From: Allacma fusca
Taxonomy: Eukaryota; Arthropoda; Collembola; Symphypleona; Sminthuridae
Assembly: GCA_947179485.1 (NCBI GenBank)
Contig: OX359245.1
Location: 68,435,067 to 68,499,066, forward strand
Direction: 5' to 3'
Length of the DNA: 64,000 bases
In this document: piece after piece, positions 47,590-61,040 of the stretch
Layout: each line of letters begins with the position of its first letter
Numbering within the stretch: position 1 is the first letter of the stretch
Program-made: the position numbers and the translations under genes
Notes under the pieces: generated by a model
What the model was told of the DNA's origin: nothing
Databases searched by the model: none
Seen by the model: the letters and a program-made list of their open reading frames with translations, nothing else

Positions 47590-50500
47590 TTAAACGCTAC
47601 GCAAAATATTGTTAAGAGTTGCTGGGAGTTCTAGTTCCAATGGTTGTTCGTAAAAACAGTAATGGTTCCCAGCGACCTCAACTACTTCCACACTTTGCTC
47701 ACAAATGTCGGTGAGACCATAATCCTGACCAAAGCCCAAGTCCATTAAATTTTTGGTCGCTTTAACTAGAACTGTCTTTGCTCTCAATTTCCCGTTCGCC
47801 TCATAAACTTTGGCGCATTTTATCCTTCCCATATATGACATCATGAAGTCCATAATGTTCTCCTCATTAAGATCTGGGAATAATGAGCATAAATATTTGG
47901 CCATGTATTTCCATTTTTCCTCCGTCGTTCCAATTTGACTCAAGTCTCGGAGAACGGATAAACTCACATCATTTGAGTATTGCTGTAATAAGTTGAACAA
48001 AATGGTATTTTCAACTTCTAACATTTTCGCCTCGCCGCCCTGGAAATTTTGTATGAAATGGTTCCATCTAGGACTTCCATCCAGTAATAGCATCACTGAC
48101 AACTCCTCCTTTTGCTTCTCTAAGAGGAGTCCAATCTCAAAAGCAACACTCCCGCCAAATGAGTAACCTCCAATCTTGTACGGTCCTTGGGGCTGAATTT
48201 CTTGTATCTTCTTCAAATAGTATTTCGCTAAATCTTCCAATGAATCCAATGGAGCTTCTTTATTGCATTCGAGTCCGTACACATGGGCATCCATATGAGA
48301 TACAAGTGTCTCCAACATTTGCATAGTTCCATCCATGGGATGAACGATAAATATGATATCATCTGTCTTGCAGAGGGACTTCATCTTGTAAATTGGTACA
48401 TCCGGTAGCTTTGTTAGTTTTAATAGTTTTTGAAACTTGGGGAGAGCATCCTCCGAAGTGGGATCTTCGGAAGTTCCATCATTTTTATCGAACTCGGCCA
48501 GCTTCTCAAATGTGAGCTGGGCATAGGATTTGGCGGAGATTTGGATATTATTTCGGGATGAGAGGACTTGACCTAATTCCGCCGCCATTAAGGAATCCAT
48601 GCCGAGGTCAACCAACGTAGATTTTGGATTTACTTTGGACAAATCCTTAATTCCTAAAATGTTCGCTGCAATATCCACCAAGGACTCTGTCGTATTGACT
48701 GAGGCGCCATCCGCCTTTGTGACAACAAGGAACGAGGAAACCACTGTCCGGCCCTGTTGCAAATAAGTATCCAATGTTTCCAAGCAAGACTGAAGTCGTT
48801 GGGGTAATAATCCTGAAAATGCGGGTTTGTCTTTCATCTGACGATGTACGACACCCACATCACCCACAGCGCCCCATTGAACTGCCAGAGCAGGTAAACC
48901 ATCTGCCTTCCTTTGCTCGCAAATCCGTTCCATGACGGAATTGGCGTACCCATAATTCGTTTGACCGGGATTCCCTCTTGCAGCAACAATACTGGAAAAT
49001 ACCACAAAATAATCCAACTCTGGCGCCAGCTCCCTGGTTAATACGTCCAAATGCGTAGTGGCGTTCGCCTTTGATTTCGCAGACTCTTCAAACGTCTCCT
49101 GTGTTTGATTTTCGAAAAGCGCATCCTTGAGGACTACGGCAGTGTTAAATATTCCACCGATTGGTCCGAGCTTCATAGCAGCTTCAAGAAGATTTCTAGA
49201 CCCTTCCTTGGTAGCCACATCGGACTGGTCGATGAGGATTTGTACACCACGTTTCTCCCAGACATTAATTTGATGTTGATGGTAGGACGTTTTGGAGCCG
49301 GTGCGAGAGGTCAAAACGATTTTCCTGGCTCCTCGATTTGTCAGCCAATGTGCTAGTTCAAAGCCCATTCCACCCAGTCCTCCGATTATAATGTACGTCT
49401 TGTTCTCCAAAAAGTAGGTCCTTGGATAGGCTGGAATGCTTACAGAATCGTTTTCTTCCGTCATTTGTATTACAACCTTGCCAATATGCTTCCCTTGAGC
49501 CATGAAACGGAACGCTTCTTCCAATTGGTTTTGCTTGAAAACAGTAGTTTTGAGTGGTGTAATAACACCGGAATTGATTCCTTCCTGAACAAGATCTTTC
49601 AAAGCGGTAATCTCCCTGGCTGGCCCTTCTTTCAAGAATTCATCAGCAAGGATGCCTACGACGCTGACCCCTTTTAGCAAAATGCTGAGTCCTATTCTTG
49701 TATCATTTAACATATCAAATTTCCCGATTTCCAGGAACCGCCCGTTTTTAGCTAGACATTCTATCGACGCAAAGAGTTTTTCTTGAGCCAAACTGTTTAG
49801 AACCAAATCCACGCCTCGACCATTAGTATGATTCATGATATGACGCAAGAAATCTCGGGCATCTCGTGAGTTGGAAAAACTATCATCTGTCAATTGCGGG
49901 AACCTGGCTTTTAAGAAATTTCGTTTCTCTTGAGTGCTGACTGTTGTAAAAACTTTGCAGTTCATGCTCAGAGCAACGGCAATAGCCGCCTGACCAACAC
50001 CACCTGAGCCAGCATGGATTAGAATGGACTCCCCGGGCACCATTCTTCCCCGAAGTATCAGTGCTAAGTAAACCGTAATATAGACGCTGGGCACAGTTGC
50101 GGCGTCTTCGTATGTCCAATGATTCGGTATATCAAACAGAACATTACTTTTAGGATCCACGTACGTTGCTAAACATTGTGCCCCAGCAATGCCAAACACT
50201 CGCTTGCCTTTGTATTCTCCCGAAAATTCCAGACCAAGAATGCTGTCAATTTTCACGGAATTCCCGGATGGAGGATCTAGAGTAATCCTTCCCGTTGCGA
50301 GCATGATATCCCTAAAATTTAATGCAGAGTAATGGACTTTGACGAGATCTTCCTTCAAGCGTTTGAGAGGGCTTTCGATCCAACTTAAACTGGCAAGCTC
50401 CCCTACCTTTAACGTATTGGCATAGACATGAGTACAGTCTTGTTTCTTCTGGAATTCTTCAGGAGAAATTATTGGGTTGCCAAAGTAACCCCAGGAGTCG

Positions 50501-53500
50501 TTCTGGTAAATATTGTACAACAAATCTTTCCGGATTTGCTCCTGCAGAATTTTACTCGGGCTTTCGAAGTTAAGTTCCAAAGGCGATAGTGCTTGGTAAC
50601 ATCTTATTTTTTCCGGAGTGAACTCTTTTACTAAGGATTTAATGAAACCCACAATCCCAGACTGAGGGCAGTTAGATTTGAAGTATATTCTTTGGATTTC
50701 ATCATTTTTCAAAATTTCCTTTGTGGATTCAACCCAATTATAATTGGAAACATCGACAGAGACTACAGTAGATTTGGTGGAGGCTGTCATTGGTTTTCGG
50801 AACAAACCAAATACAGCATTTTCATTCTGGCTGGTAAGAAATCGTTTTTCGGCAATTAACTCAAAATCCGATGCACTCATTATAGATAGCGATGAGGACT
50901 TGTACAGTAAAAATCCTCCGGGAAGAGTGATTGCTTCTGCATTTGCAATGCGACTGGCATTATCCACATATACTAGGTGATTTTTCTCTCTCCCAGCAAC
51001 ATCACTGAGCGGGATGACTTTGGAGCCTGATTTGATAAGTTTCTCTTCCTCAATGGGAGCATTTGACTCATTCACAATAGCAAGTTCCGCGCGGGGAAAT
51101 GCGAGTGAACATTGCCCGGCTACTAAATCGGCAATGATGTTCTCTGGGTTTGCTAAAATTTCCGTGTAAGTGAATGTACTACCAATAGCATTGTCGATAG
51201 CAATTTCAACGCAGGATTCCAAAGCCTTGCTTTCAGTTGAACCCCCGGTCTGAGAGAGGATATAAGGTATCAGGACCTGCTCCGTTGTGATTGGTTGCAT
51301 ATCAGCGCTCCTTTGATTGAATTTAGCAAAGCCCATTCCACGAAACTCAATTCCTGGACATGATCCGGCTTTTAGTAAATCAAAAGCTTTGAAGGTTATG
51401 ACATTCGAATTTTCGCTCAAATATGTTTGGACTTCTTGAGGATCCACGGTCAGTTTTTCGACTCTTGTAGGAACAAATAGATCTCTACTCTGAGTGTGAA
51501 GTATGAACGTCTGGACAATCGAATCCAGGAAGCTAACCCAATGACCTGGCCATTCAATCCTTGCCCATTTCCCTTCCATATCAATGGTTTGGACTCCTTG
51601 GAAGCTTCCGGAGTGTCCATATCCTCGAATATGGATTTCCTTGTAAAAATCTTCCTTCGTCATACATTCCGTTGACGTATTCACATCTTCGGAATTGTCA
51701 TAATTCAGCATCTCATTACTTGTAGAACCATCTACGTTCCTCACCACTCCTGAACACACCGGCATGTCCGACTCAAGAACTTCGAATTTACCACTGTTAT
51801 AGAGAATATTTATGAAAAATTGAGTCTCATTTCGCTTGTTAAGCATCGTCACACGTTCAAACCGAACGTTCTCAAAGACAACGGGACAGCTGTCTACAGT
51901 TAGTGTTTGTAGCTCTGCAAAATGTCGCCAGACAAGCCAGAGGTACCCCGTTGCTGGAAATACCGTTTTCCCTTCCAAGGAGTGACCGTCAAGGAAACCC
52001 TCAGTTTCCTTTTGCAAGCCGATGATGTATTTCTTACCTTTTTGCTTACTTTGTTCCTACAAAAACAAGAAGATATGTTATGAATTATGCCTTTTGCATC
52101 GGATTGCTGGAATAATTCCCAGTAGAAATTAGACACTTACATCGCCGTTGTGGGGAACGTACCAGTTCTCCGTGTAATCCCATTTAATCAAAGGGCTAAC
52201 ATTTGGTGTCCGTGAGCTCACTGGGAACTGCACTGGCTCGTACAGTGCATCAACGCTAACCTTCAGTCCACTTAAATAGCACCGTCCCAGGGCATTCAGG
52301 AAGAAAACACAGTTGTCGGGAGATTTGACATGGATAAGTCCGACTTTGACAGCATTCTTCGGGAGGGACTGCTTCAGAATGCTCTGCATAAAGCAATGCG
52401 GTGCTATTTCCAATGCTACGATATTTTCTGGAAGATGAAGGACCGTCGTGTAAAAGTACACTGGGCTGAGACCATTGTTGACATAGTACGCCGGAGAGCA
52501 GTATTTTGCTAGGTCAGTGTCCCAGAGATGTTCTGGAACCGATGAGCTCAGCCACTTCTTGGACCTGAGCTCCGGCTCCGGAATAACGCTTTCCAATAAT
52601 TTCTGAGCTACTGGCCCAGACTGTTTCACTAATGGAGAGTGAAATCCGAAATCAGCGGAGCGAACCATTTTCGCAAATATTCCTTCGCTTTCGAGCTGTT
52701 TCACAAATGCCTTTATATTCTCGGGTGAGCCTGCTATTGTGACGTTTTCTTTAGCATTGTGAATTGCGGGGTAGACACCTTCAGGACATCTTTTCTGAGC
52801 CTCGTCCCATGTAAGGCCCACGGATGCGACAGTACCTGGAGGGCAGCCAGACTCGTGCACAGCTCGTACTCTTGCATATGACACCAAAATTGCTTGTTTG
52901 TGGGTTAAGCAGCCGTCAGCATATCCCGCAGCTACTTCTCCTGTTGAATGTCCAATAATTCCATCGTGATCCAGCCCGACGCTTCGAAGTAGATCCACAA
53001 GAGCAACTTGTATTGTTGTGATGGAAACGACGGCGTTCTTGAAACTGTCGAACAAACTTGAATCCCCGCTATTAAGAAGGGTCAGGAGATCGAATCCATT
53101 GTTTTCTAAATACTCTGCAGACTTTGCAACGGATTCTCGGAATACATCAAATTTGACAAGATCCCTGGTCATACCGACCCATTGGCTCCCGAGTCCCGTG
53201 AAAACGTACCAAACTTCCCGATCCATGTCGTTTGTGTCCACCTGAATTTCAACATTTTCCTGACCAGGAATTACGTAGCCACGGTACGGATGTCGAAGAA
53301 TGTTTTCATTTGACAACTCATGCAACAACTTTACAAAATGTTGATTTTGATGATTTTCCAGTGCCTTGTCAAGGTAGTATTTGACTGAATCTTCCGTTCG
53401 ACCTGAACCCATTAAAATTACCGGTGCGGATGGGATCCAAGGTTCGGGCATCGGGGCTTCATTTTCCAGCCTGAGCAGAATGTGAACATTGGTGCCCCCA

Positions 53501-55519
53501 AATCCCATGGAATTCACTCCAACGTATCTGGCTTTGAAAGGCTGGTTGTGATCTACGACTTTAACTCGTCCATCGTGTAAACAGGGAATTTCCGGGTTCG
53601 GTGTAACATAATGATTGTTAGAGGGGATGATTCCGTGGATATGAGACAGGATTACTTTTGATATTCCACAGAGTCCTAGGAGAGGAATTAAATCGTGATG
53701 CATCATTAAGTTAACATTTGGTTTAGGCAACAAATTATTTCTAATCAATAAATTATATTGCAGAAGATTTATTACCCGCAACTGGTTCAGGATGACCCAT
53801 GTTACTCTTGACAGATCCGACAAGGAGGGGTTGTTTCCGACCGTTGCAGAACACTTTAGCTATTGCAACCATTTCCTCGGGGTCCCCAACTTTGGTTCCG
53901 GTACCGTGCGCTTCGATGTAATCCACCTGAAGGGGGTCTACATCAGTTTCCTCATAGGCTCTTCGAATGACCTTTTCTTGTTGGATTTCAGATGGGAAAG
54001 TAATTCCTTGCTCCTTGTACCCGTCGTTATTGATGGTGGCATGCATTAAAGTAGCGTAGGACCGTTTGGCTACCTGCTTTTTACAAATGTAAATTGCTAC
54101 GACGGCCTCAGCACGGGCATAACCATCCGCCGCTGCATCGAAAACCTTGCATTTACAATCCTTTGAGGTCATCTCCAATGCTCCGAACATGTACGATGCG
54201 ATGGCATCGTGGTGCACGTGTGCTCCAGCCACGATTGCCCCATCACAGAGACCCAATCGGATTGATAGAAGAGCCTGCTGGATGGCAACGGAAGAGGAGG
54301 AGCAGGCCGTGTCAAGCACATAACTGGGTCCATTCAATCCAAATGTGTAGGATAATCGGTTTGCTAACATAGAATAGGCATTTCCTAGTACGCCATAGAC
54401 ATTATTTTTAACATTGCTTCTTTTCCAAATCGGAGCTGCCTCAGAGTCTGATGCAGCAACAAAAACTCCAGTATTGGTTCCCTGAAGTTTTGCTGGATTA
54501 ACCCCAGCATCGATGATAGCTTCATGAGCGACTTCAAGCAACTTTCCTAGTAAATTAAAAACATTATCATGTGATCAATTATGCACACAAAAATTGGAGA
54601 GGATTTCTGTTGTTAAAATATTTGGATTCAGCAAAGGGATTTTAATTTTATTAGATCGTGTTAAATCAACTACAAGCTGAATTACTACACTTTGACATTC
54701 CAATTAAAATCTATTACGATTCAGCCTGTTTTTCTAAACTTCACATCCTCCAAATTAGTTTAATTGGAGATACTTTAATGCTATTAATTTGTTCCTGTTA
54801 TCTTTTGACTAAATACCAGCTTTGGCTTTCATGCCTCAAAATTTTCCTATTTAAAAAAAATGTGAAGCTACCCTGTTTTTATTACAAATTCGAAAAAATC
54901 CTACACAAAATTAAATCCGTTACTATTGAAATTTATCAGCGCAGAAAACGCAGGTCATTAAGAGTTCTAGAATTCTTTAGAACTTGATATCAATGCAAAA
55001 GTAACTCATAAATCAAAAACATTCATCTATTAACACTATACCTTGATGGGATCCCCTCAACAGAGCCATTATAATTATAATTATACAAGAATTATTTTTT
55101 AAGTACATTTTTTTGACATTTTATTTCATTTCACTTACTAATTCTCGGATCCAACGCGTCACACTGCTTTGCATGGATGGTAAAAAATTCGGCGTCAAAT
55201 TTGTCCAATGTTTTGACCACCCCCATGCGACTAGGAATCTCATATCCCAGATTGTTGTACCGATTGTGTTCTGAAATGTTAAAATAGAACATGTAAAAAA
55301 CGCGTAAAATACTATTTTGCACAATTTGTACATACAATTTATTGATAGGGTAAGGTATAATTATTTTGAAGAGGGACAGGAATTTGCAATTTTACCGGTA
55401 ACCAAATCTCTGCCCTCAATTAAATTTTCCCAAAATTCATTCACATTGTCGGACTGTGGATACCTCCCGGAAATCCCACTTATAACGATTTCAGACTTAA
55501 AATCAAAATTTTTCTGCAT
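47590..55519 (-). CDS. FASN: Type I fatty acid synthase, complete (2,342 aa)
   Basis: Five exons (minus): 55519-55396, 55270-55139, 54546-53776, 53675-52141, 52056-47590; phases agree throughout. Domain order is that of animal FAS. Ketosynthase: DTACSSSS (Cys about 167), EAHGTGTKVGD, SNMGHPEP. Acyltransferase: GHSTGEVAAG (Ser about 586), GFHS. Dehydratase: HSLEGKTVFP (His about 879). A central non-catalytic methyltransferase-like/structural region. Enoyl reductase: GSGGVGQAAI (about 1537). Ketoreductase: GGLGGMG (about 1747), YGYAN. Acyl carrier: GMDSLMAAEL (Ser about 2009). Thioesterase: GGYSFGG (Ser about 2153) and a late GNHYCF His. All catalytic motifs look intact, so it should make palmitate-type fatty acids from acetyl- and malonyl-CoA with NADPH in the cytosol; paralogues in arthropods also make cuticular lipids. 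Start ATG follows an in-frame TAA. Length matches the family. Confidence 0.97.
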
Positions 55520-56028
55520 GATGTCTGTTATTTAAGAAGAAACTGATCCTGAAGTCCGAAGCACAATGGCCGTAGAGTTGTTGCAGGTGAGAACGGTTAT
55601 GAGGAATGAGAGTCACCACGCGCGTTACTGAAGTGAGACCCATTATTTCTCCTCATTCATTTTTATACCTGGAGTTCCGTCAAACAGGATTTTCTGGGAA
55701 GTTCAATAATTTGTATAGATTCGGTAATGCTAATTTGCGGATGCTTCTCAATTGCAAAACAACTCCTAATTAATGACGTAAACTTGATATTCCCCTGGGA
55801 ATATAGTGGAAACCCACATTACAAATATTCCACGCGTTTTAGGATTCAGCTGGAAGCTATGCCATTACCAATATTGAATATAGCTCCCAGAACTCAACGC
55901 TTTGGGAAACGTACAAGGTTTATGGCAAGTTTCCCTTTTTACTCGTAAATAAGTATAAACTAGCTTTTACATAATTAATAATTACTGAATTCCGTCATCG
56001 AGTAATTTCACAGATGTATTAATTAGAC
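55520..56028. other. Upstream region of FAS
   Basis: Presumptive 5'UTR/promoter of the minus-strand FAS gene. No other gene. An 8-bp AATTAGAC at 56021 borders the following element. Confidence 0.45.
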
Positions 56029-56587
56029 CAGGGTTGGGAATGGGGTATTATTCCGGGATTAAATTAATCCTGGAATTCATATTTTTTTTAGAAATAATCA
56101 ATCCCAATCCTAATCCAAGAGTTGAAGTCCCAAGCCTTTTGGGGGCCAATCTGTCAATGTAAAAAATTCATTCTAAATTTTCCTTGATCAATCTGATATA
56201 TAATACAAAAGAAATTTGTATCTTCTACTAATTACTTCAAATTCGCTATAAAATTCGAGTTTATAGATTATTCGTCAATCCGCAAATTCCATCCAGGTTT
56301 TAAGAAGTCCATTCGTTACTCCGCTATAATTTAATCAGAATATTTTCTCATTTTAATTCTTCAATCCATTAATTCAAGCCCATTTTGTTGGATTTTAGTG
56401 TTAATACTGTAATCCCTTAATCCAAATCCAAATTGTTAGATTTTTATTTCCAAGCCAGTCAAAATCCAAATCCAGAGTTTGAAATTATTACTGGCGACTC
56501 TTTTAATACATTCAAAATAATCTGAATTATTTTTATTAGCTCATATGTCCAACCCAACAGCTCAGTTGGCTAAATTTCCCAACCCTG
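56029..56587. mobile_element. hAT-like MITE (559 bp)
   Basis: Termini CAGGGTTGGGAA (left) and TTCCCAACCCTG (right) are exact inverted repeats (13 bp with the adjoining C/G). Flanks AATTAGAC and GTTTAGAG share TTAGA in register, consistent with an old 8-bp duplication. The interior has repeated AATCCAAATCC words and no transposase. Confidence 0.68.
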
Positions 56588-59053
56588 GTTTAGAGACTTT
56601 GAGTGGAATTTACTTCTTACACAGGGATTTCCCTTGTTTAAATTTTACGCCAAGTCAGCCATGCGAAGTATCCGCATAAGTATGATAACGTAATTTCCTG
56701 GAACAATAACTCCGTGGGTCACCCACACCCGGAGATAGATTATTGTAGTATTTTTTAAAATCATATATGAGTTTTTCAGGAGTGAAAGATTTTGTTGCAT
56801 GTGACAAGCTCATCCCACACTTTTTGTGACGTCACTTCCTAACTAACTTCATTACTTTGGGTTATTATTCCCTTGGCCTAGCAATACAGTCATTGGATTT
56901 TTTTAAAGATAATTTACACGACTCCAATGACGGGCGGGTTGACAGTACGTATGCCGTACAAATAAGCTTTGGTCAGTCAGAAAAATTGGCTCCTCCATTG
57001 TTGTGGCAATAGGTGTGTATGTAAGCCGTAGAGCTCTAATATATTTTACACGATTCAGTTCTAATACAAATAATTACGGATTCCAATTCCTATTCAATAT
57101 CCCAGCTCTGGTAGGCAGGTAAAAATATTTGTATATTTATAGGGCAGGAGGCAAAGGTTATAAAGGGAAAGTAGGTATATGTAAAAATCATCCATAAATT
57201 GTTTGCCAGGCATAAGGGTAGCTATTTCATAGGCCCATGCTTGTTCGAATATCTTCACAGATGACGCCGCCACGGACTCAACAACCTATAAACTGATCAT
57301 CATGATGTATGACGTAGGGCTTGATTGGAGTTGTTTGGATTTGTACTACCCCTGAGATTTTTGCAAGCGTACTTTTCAGCCCCGTATATAAGTACCACGT
57401 GGTTATAAGAATTCATGGTTCGTATGTAATTTAGGGGAGGCGAAGAGAAACCAAGTTCCAAATTATCATTCGTCTGCAGGACGTTTTAAAATCTTCACTC
57501 TACGTCCAAAACGAACAACTAAAGTTTACCTCCTCAAATTCTAACAAGACCAATGGGAGAGCTTAATGTTTGCCAAAAATGCTGGTGTTTAAAAATGACG
57601 TTTACTTTACGGAACTTCGTTTCACTTCATCCCTATACCAAGGACTGAAAAATAGTTGCTCATTTTTACCGGGACGTCCACCCATGAGTTCTCGCTAATT
57701 AATAATTGGATATACTGTGCCCAAAAACACAGGCATGTTCTCCCAGCGTGATGAGCTCTGAAGACCCCGTGAAATATCCTGTGCCTGTGCTCAACTTGTA
57801 TCCATTGGGCTGTCCACGACATGGACAAACTAATTATAAACTAAGACATAGGATTTTAAGTAGAGATTTAATTGTTTTAATTCTAGTCATTCCCAGGAGG
57901 AAGTTTTAAAACCCTAAGAAACCGGTTGCATCCTCTGACATTGACTGTTGGACGATCGGAACGAGTGTGTGAGCATGGAAGTATTTTTAAAATAATTAAT
58001 TAGAAGCATTCCAGCAAAAACTCCCACCATGAGACACCCTGATCACATGTGTGCATTCAAAGGGGTAGTAGAGCATAGCCGAACAACATTTACTCTCGGG
58101 CAGTTAAATTTAACATGAAAGTGGAGCTCATACTCTCTGATTAGGTATTTGTGTTACTCATGCGGAGCAATTAGGCCTTCCACATAATCCGTAAACAAAT
58201 TTTCACAGCAAAAACAAAACATTATTTTATGTCACGATGGTCCAATGGTGCAAATTCAGGCCGAACCCAGGAATTTAGTCCAAAATGTCGGATCCGATAA
58301 TTGGGACCATTTCATTGTACGGAGCAGAAGTGTCCAGAAGTCCTGATTTTGTATCTTGACTGTCCTGACTTGACGTAGGGTCATCTGATGAGCTTGAATG
58401 TAGTCCTGATTTCAAAGTATGAAGCTGTCAAAAATATCACTTTTTGGCATTTTGGGGCAAAGTGACTAAAATTTGTCATAACTTCTCATAAAGTCAATCA
58501 TAATACTATCAGAAACTATATACACATGAACCTGTACGTAAAATGGTTTCTATAGTTTAATTTTTTTCTGGGTTTAATTTAGCAATGATCGACACTCTCG
58601 TTGTACGGAACAGTTCTCTAGTGTTGACTTGTAATTGCCAGTAACTGTTTGTTTATATCTAACAGGTGCATGACCCATGGAAAGTTTAACTAAAACATTT
58701 CCTTTCTGGTTGCTAAAATCGGTTAAAATTTTTTTAAATAAATGCATTTTTGTAAAATGCCTAAGACTAGTTATCTTTACAATGTGAAGTGGGAAAAGGA
58801 ACTTTGTTTGAATTAGTGTAGCAGCAAAGAGGACAAGTATTTTTGGTGCAACATATGTGTAGATTTCGTGCAATTTGTGCTAATGGTGGGACGACGGGCA
58901 TTAGAATGTATATTTTGACAGAGAACTAAATGCATTATTCAAGGAAATTTATGTTTAAAACATTTATCATTTAATCAAAGTGATGACAATACCACTGCGA
59001 CCGAATCAGCACTGGCGTATCATGGAGTAAAGAATCTATAGAATCAATGAAGA
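56588..59053. other. Intergenic sequence between FAS and lectin genes
   Basis: AT-rich; short open frames near 57622-57909 and 58574-58873 show no domain or splice context. Nothing supportable. Confidence 0.45.
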
Positions 59054-59069
59054 CAATACATTCAATAGA

Positions 59070-59806
59070 TAGAGATAGATAGATAGATAGATATATTAAA
59101 GGTCGATTTGGCCTTAGCCCTTACAACCAACTGATTATCGCAGTTAATACATATACATTTTATAAGACATGAAATTCATAAATAATAAGATAAAAACATT
59201 AGTAAATGGGTGGTACTGGTGTAGGTAAAAAAGGTTCCCTGCTATAAAAAGGGCCGTCAAGAAACCTTACACATCTTTTCATTTTAGTTTCTGATACACA
59301 TGGTAAATACAATGTGGTTGAAGTGACATTGCTTCCTTACAAATATAAAAATATATAGATATTTATAACTTTGGATGGATCCCTGTCAGGTCGTGTGTTC
59401 TCTAATTCAGCCATTCAGCCAACCAACAGACCCCTTTTTAACTAGATATAATTTGGTACCCACCAACGGGATTGGTACCATTTTGTTAAGGCTACTGGTG
59501 GGCTGATGGGCGTACACTTCCTTTCAGCTTACATTTACGTGCCAATCTCATAAGTGGGTATAACCTTACGGTACCGTTGGTCAGTGTACTTTCTGTTTGA
59601 TTTGATGTTGCATTTCTTAGTTTGATTGCTTCTTTCCAAAATAGGTATGCTCGTTTTATGCAACCTGGCTCCTTGTTGTCCGCATCGAGGAAGAATTGTA
59701 CATCGTTCCGTCGATTTAGGTTACTGGCCTCTGGGATGTATTTTGACCGGATGCTGTTGTAGACTTCGCATTCACACATTATGTGGAGACAATCTTCTGG
59801 TTCTTT
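59070..59806 (-). mobile_element. 5'-truncated non-LTR retrotransposon (LINE) with 16-bp TSD
   Basis: CAATACATTCAATAGA occurs at 59054-59069 and 59807-59822, a perfect target-site duplication. The insert reads on the minus strand. ORF 59818-59492 carries EDCLHIMCECEVYNSIRSKY, the end of the Cys/His knuckle after a LINE reverse transcriptase, then KEAIKLRNATSNQ and a stop. A 3'UTR of about 400 bp ends in (CTAT)n directly against the duplication. The first cysteines of the knuckle are missing because truncation falls there. Clade resembles jockey/R1-type elements with microsatellite tails. Confidence 0.88.
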
Positions 59807-59822
59807 CAATACATTCAATAGA

Positions 59823-61040
59823 AGAATTTTCTATAGAATCAGATGAAATAACTAAAAAATAGCTTTTTCCAAGTGCTTTAGGATACTTTGTTAGATTTTT
59901 ATGAACATCCGGAAGAATCAGGGGAACTGTATTTTCTACCACGGAGGAGCTCATTCAAAGTTTTGAAACTAGAGTCAACAAGTTTGCTTCGACATACATA
60001 TGCAAGTCAAATACAAATAGTTAAATTGCTCTGAAACGTTAGATTTTTTTAAAACTCACAAGTCTCGATCTAAGAATGGAATAATCTAGACATCCTGGTA
60101 CGGAATAGAAAGGATAATTTTGTTGAACTAAATTAAAATCTTGAAGGGTTTTTACAAGCTGATTCTATTGAAAAGGTTAATTACAAAAAAAAATACACAT
60201 TAGTTGATGACAAAGCTTTGCTTCAAACAACAATTCACAGCCATAAATATTTGTTAGAAATAGTCGGGATCGATATGTGAACCCGAACATGCATTTCTGG
60301 TACTGTAGATCCACGGGAGCATTTTCCTTGGTTCAAAACAGTAGAACAGATGTGGAATGACCCTGCCCTTTCACCAGACAAGACAAAAATTCAATGAACG
60401 GGCCGAACTATTCTCAGAAGCCCAGAACTAACTCCTAATCCGACCATTGACTCAATGAAATCTCAAACTGAAGTCCGAAAAAGTTCCCTAGAATTTGCTG
60501 TTCGAAAGAGAAATCTCTAATAATTTACAAACTTCATTTGCTGTAATTATATTTTGTTCAAGCTTATTATTATTGATATTTTGGAAAACAATCTTGAGAT
60601 TTAAATTCAGCAAGACAAGGTAGGATCGAAACCATGGCTGTGTATACATATGAGCTAGCGGGAGAGAAAAATTACATTTGTAAACCTGTACGTGCGTACG
60701 CTTTATGTATGTACATTGCTGCTAATTGTATGTGCTAACTCAAATCAAATGAAAAATTTTGTCCTCCCCCTTTTGACGTTCCGGAGTGGCTGGTGGCTGC
60801 CTGTATGCATGTGAACTGTTCAACTGACCTTATTTCATTGAATGGCCTATTACATACAATCAAGGAATACTCCAACAATGCATTTGACAAAAAACTTGAC
60901 ATTGTTTCGGATCAAGAATATTCCCCGAGCATCAATGCAAGTTGAAAACATATTACGTGTACACAGATGTAAATATGTGCTTACTTATGCTGCATCATAT
61001 TCTCACGGGGTTTCTCACATCGTTTTTCCTCACGGGAAAA
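59823..61040. other. Intergenic / lectin promoter region
   Basis: No gene seen. The first supportable codon downstream is the ATG at 61041. Confidence 0.45.

Noticed and set aside
54658-54987. 109-codon plus-strand frame inside an FAS intron
   Set aside because: Lies in the intron between FAS exons 2 and 3, AT-rich, no domain.
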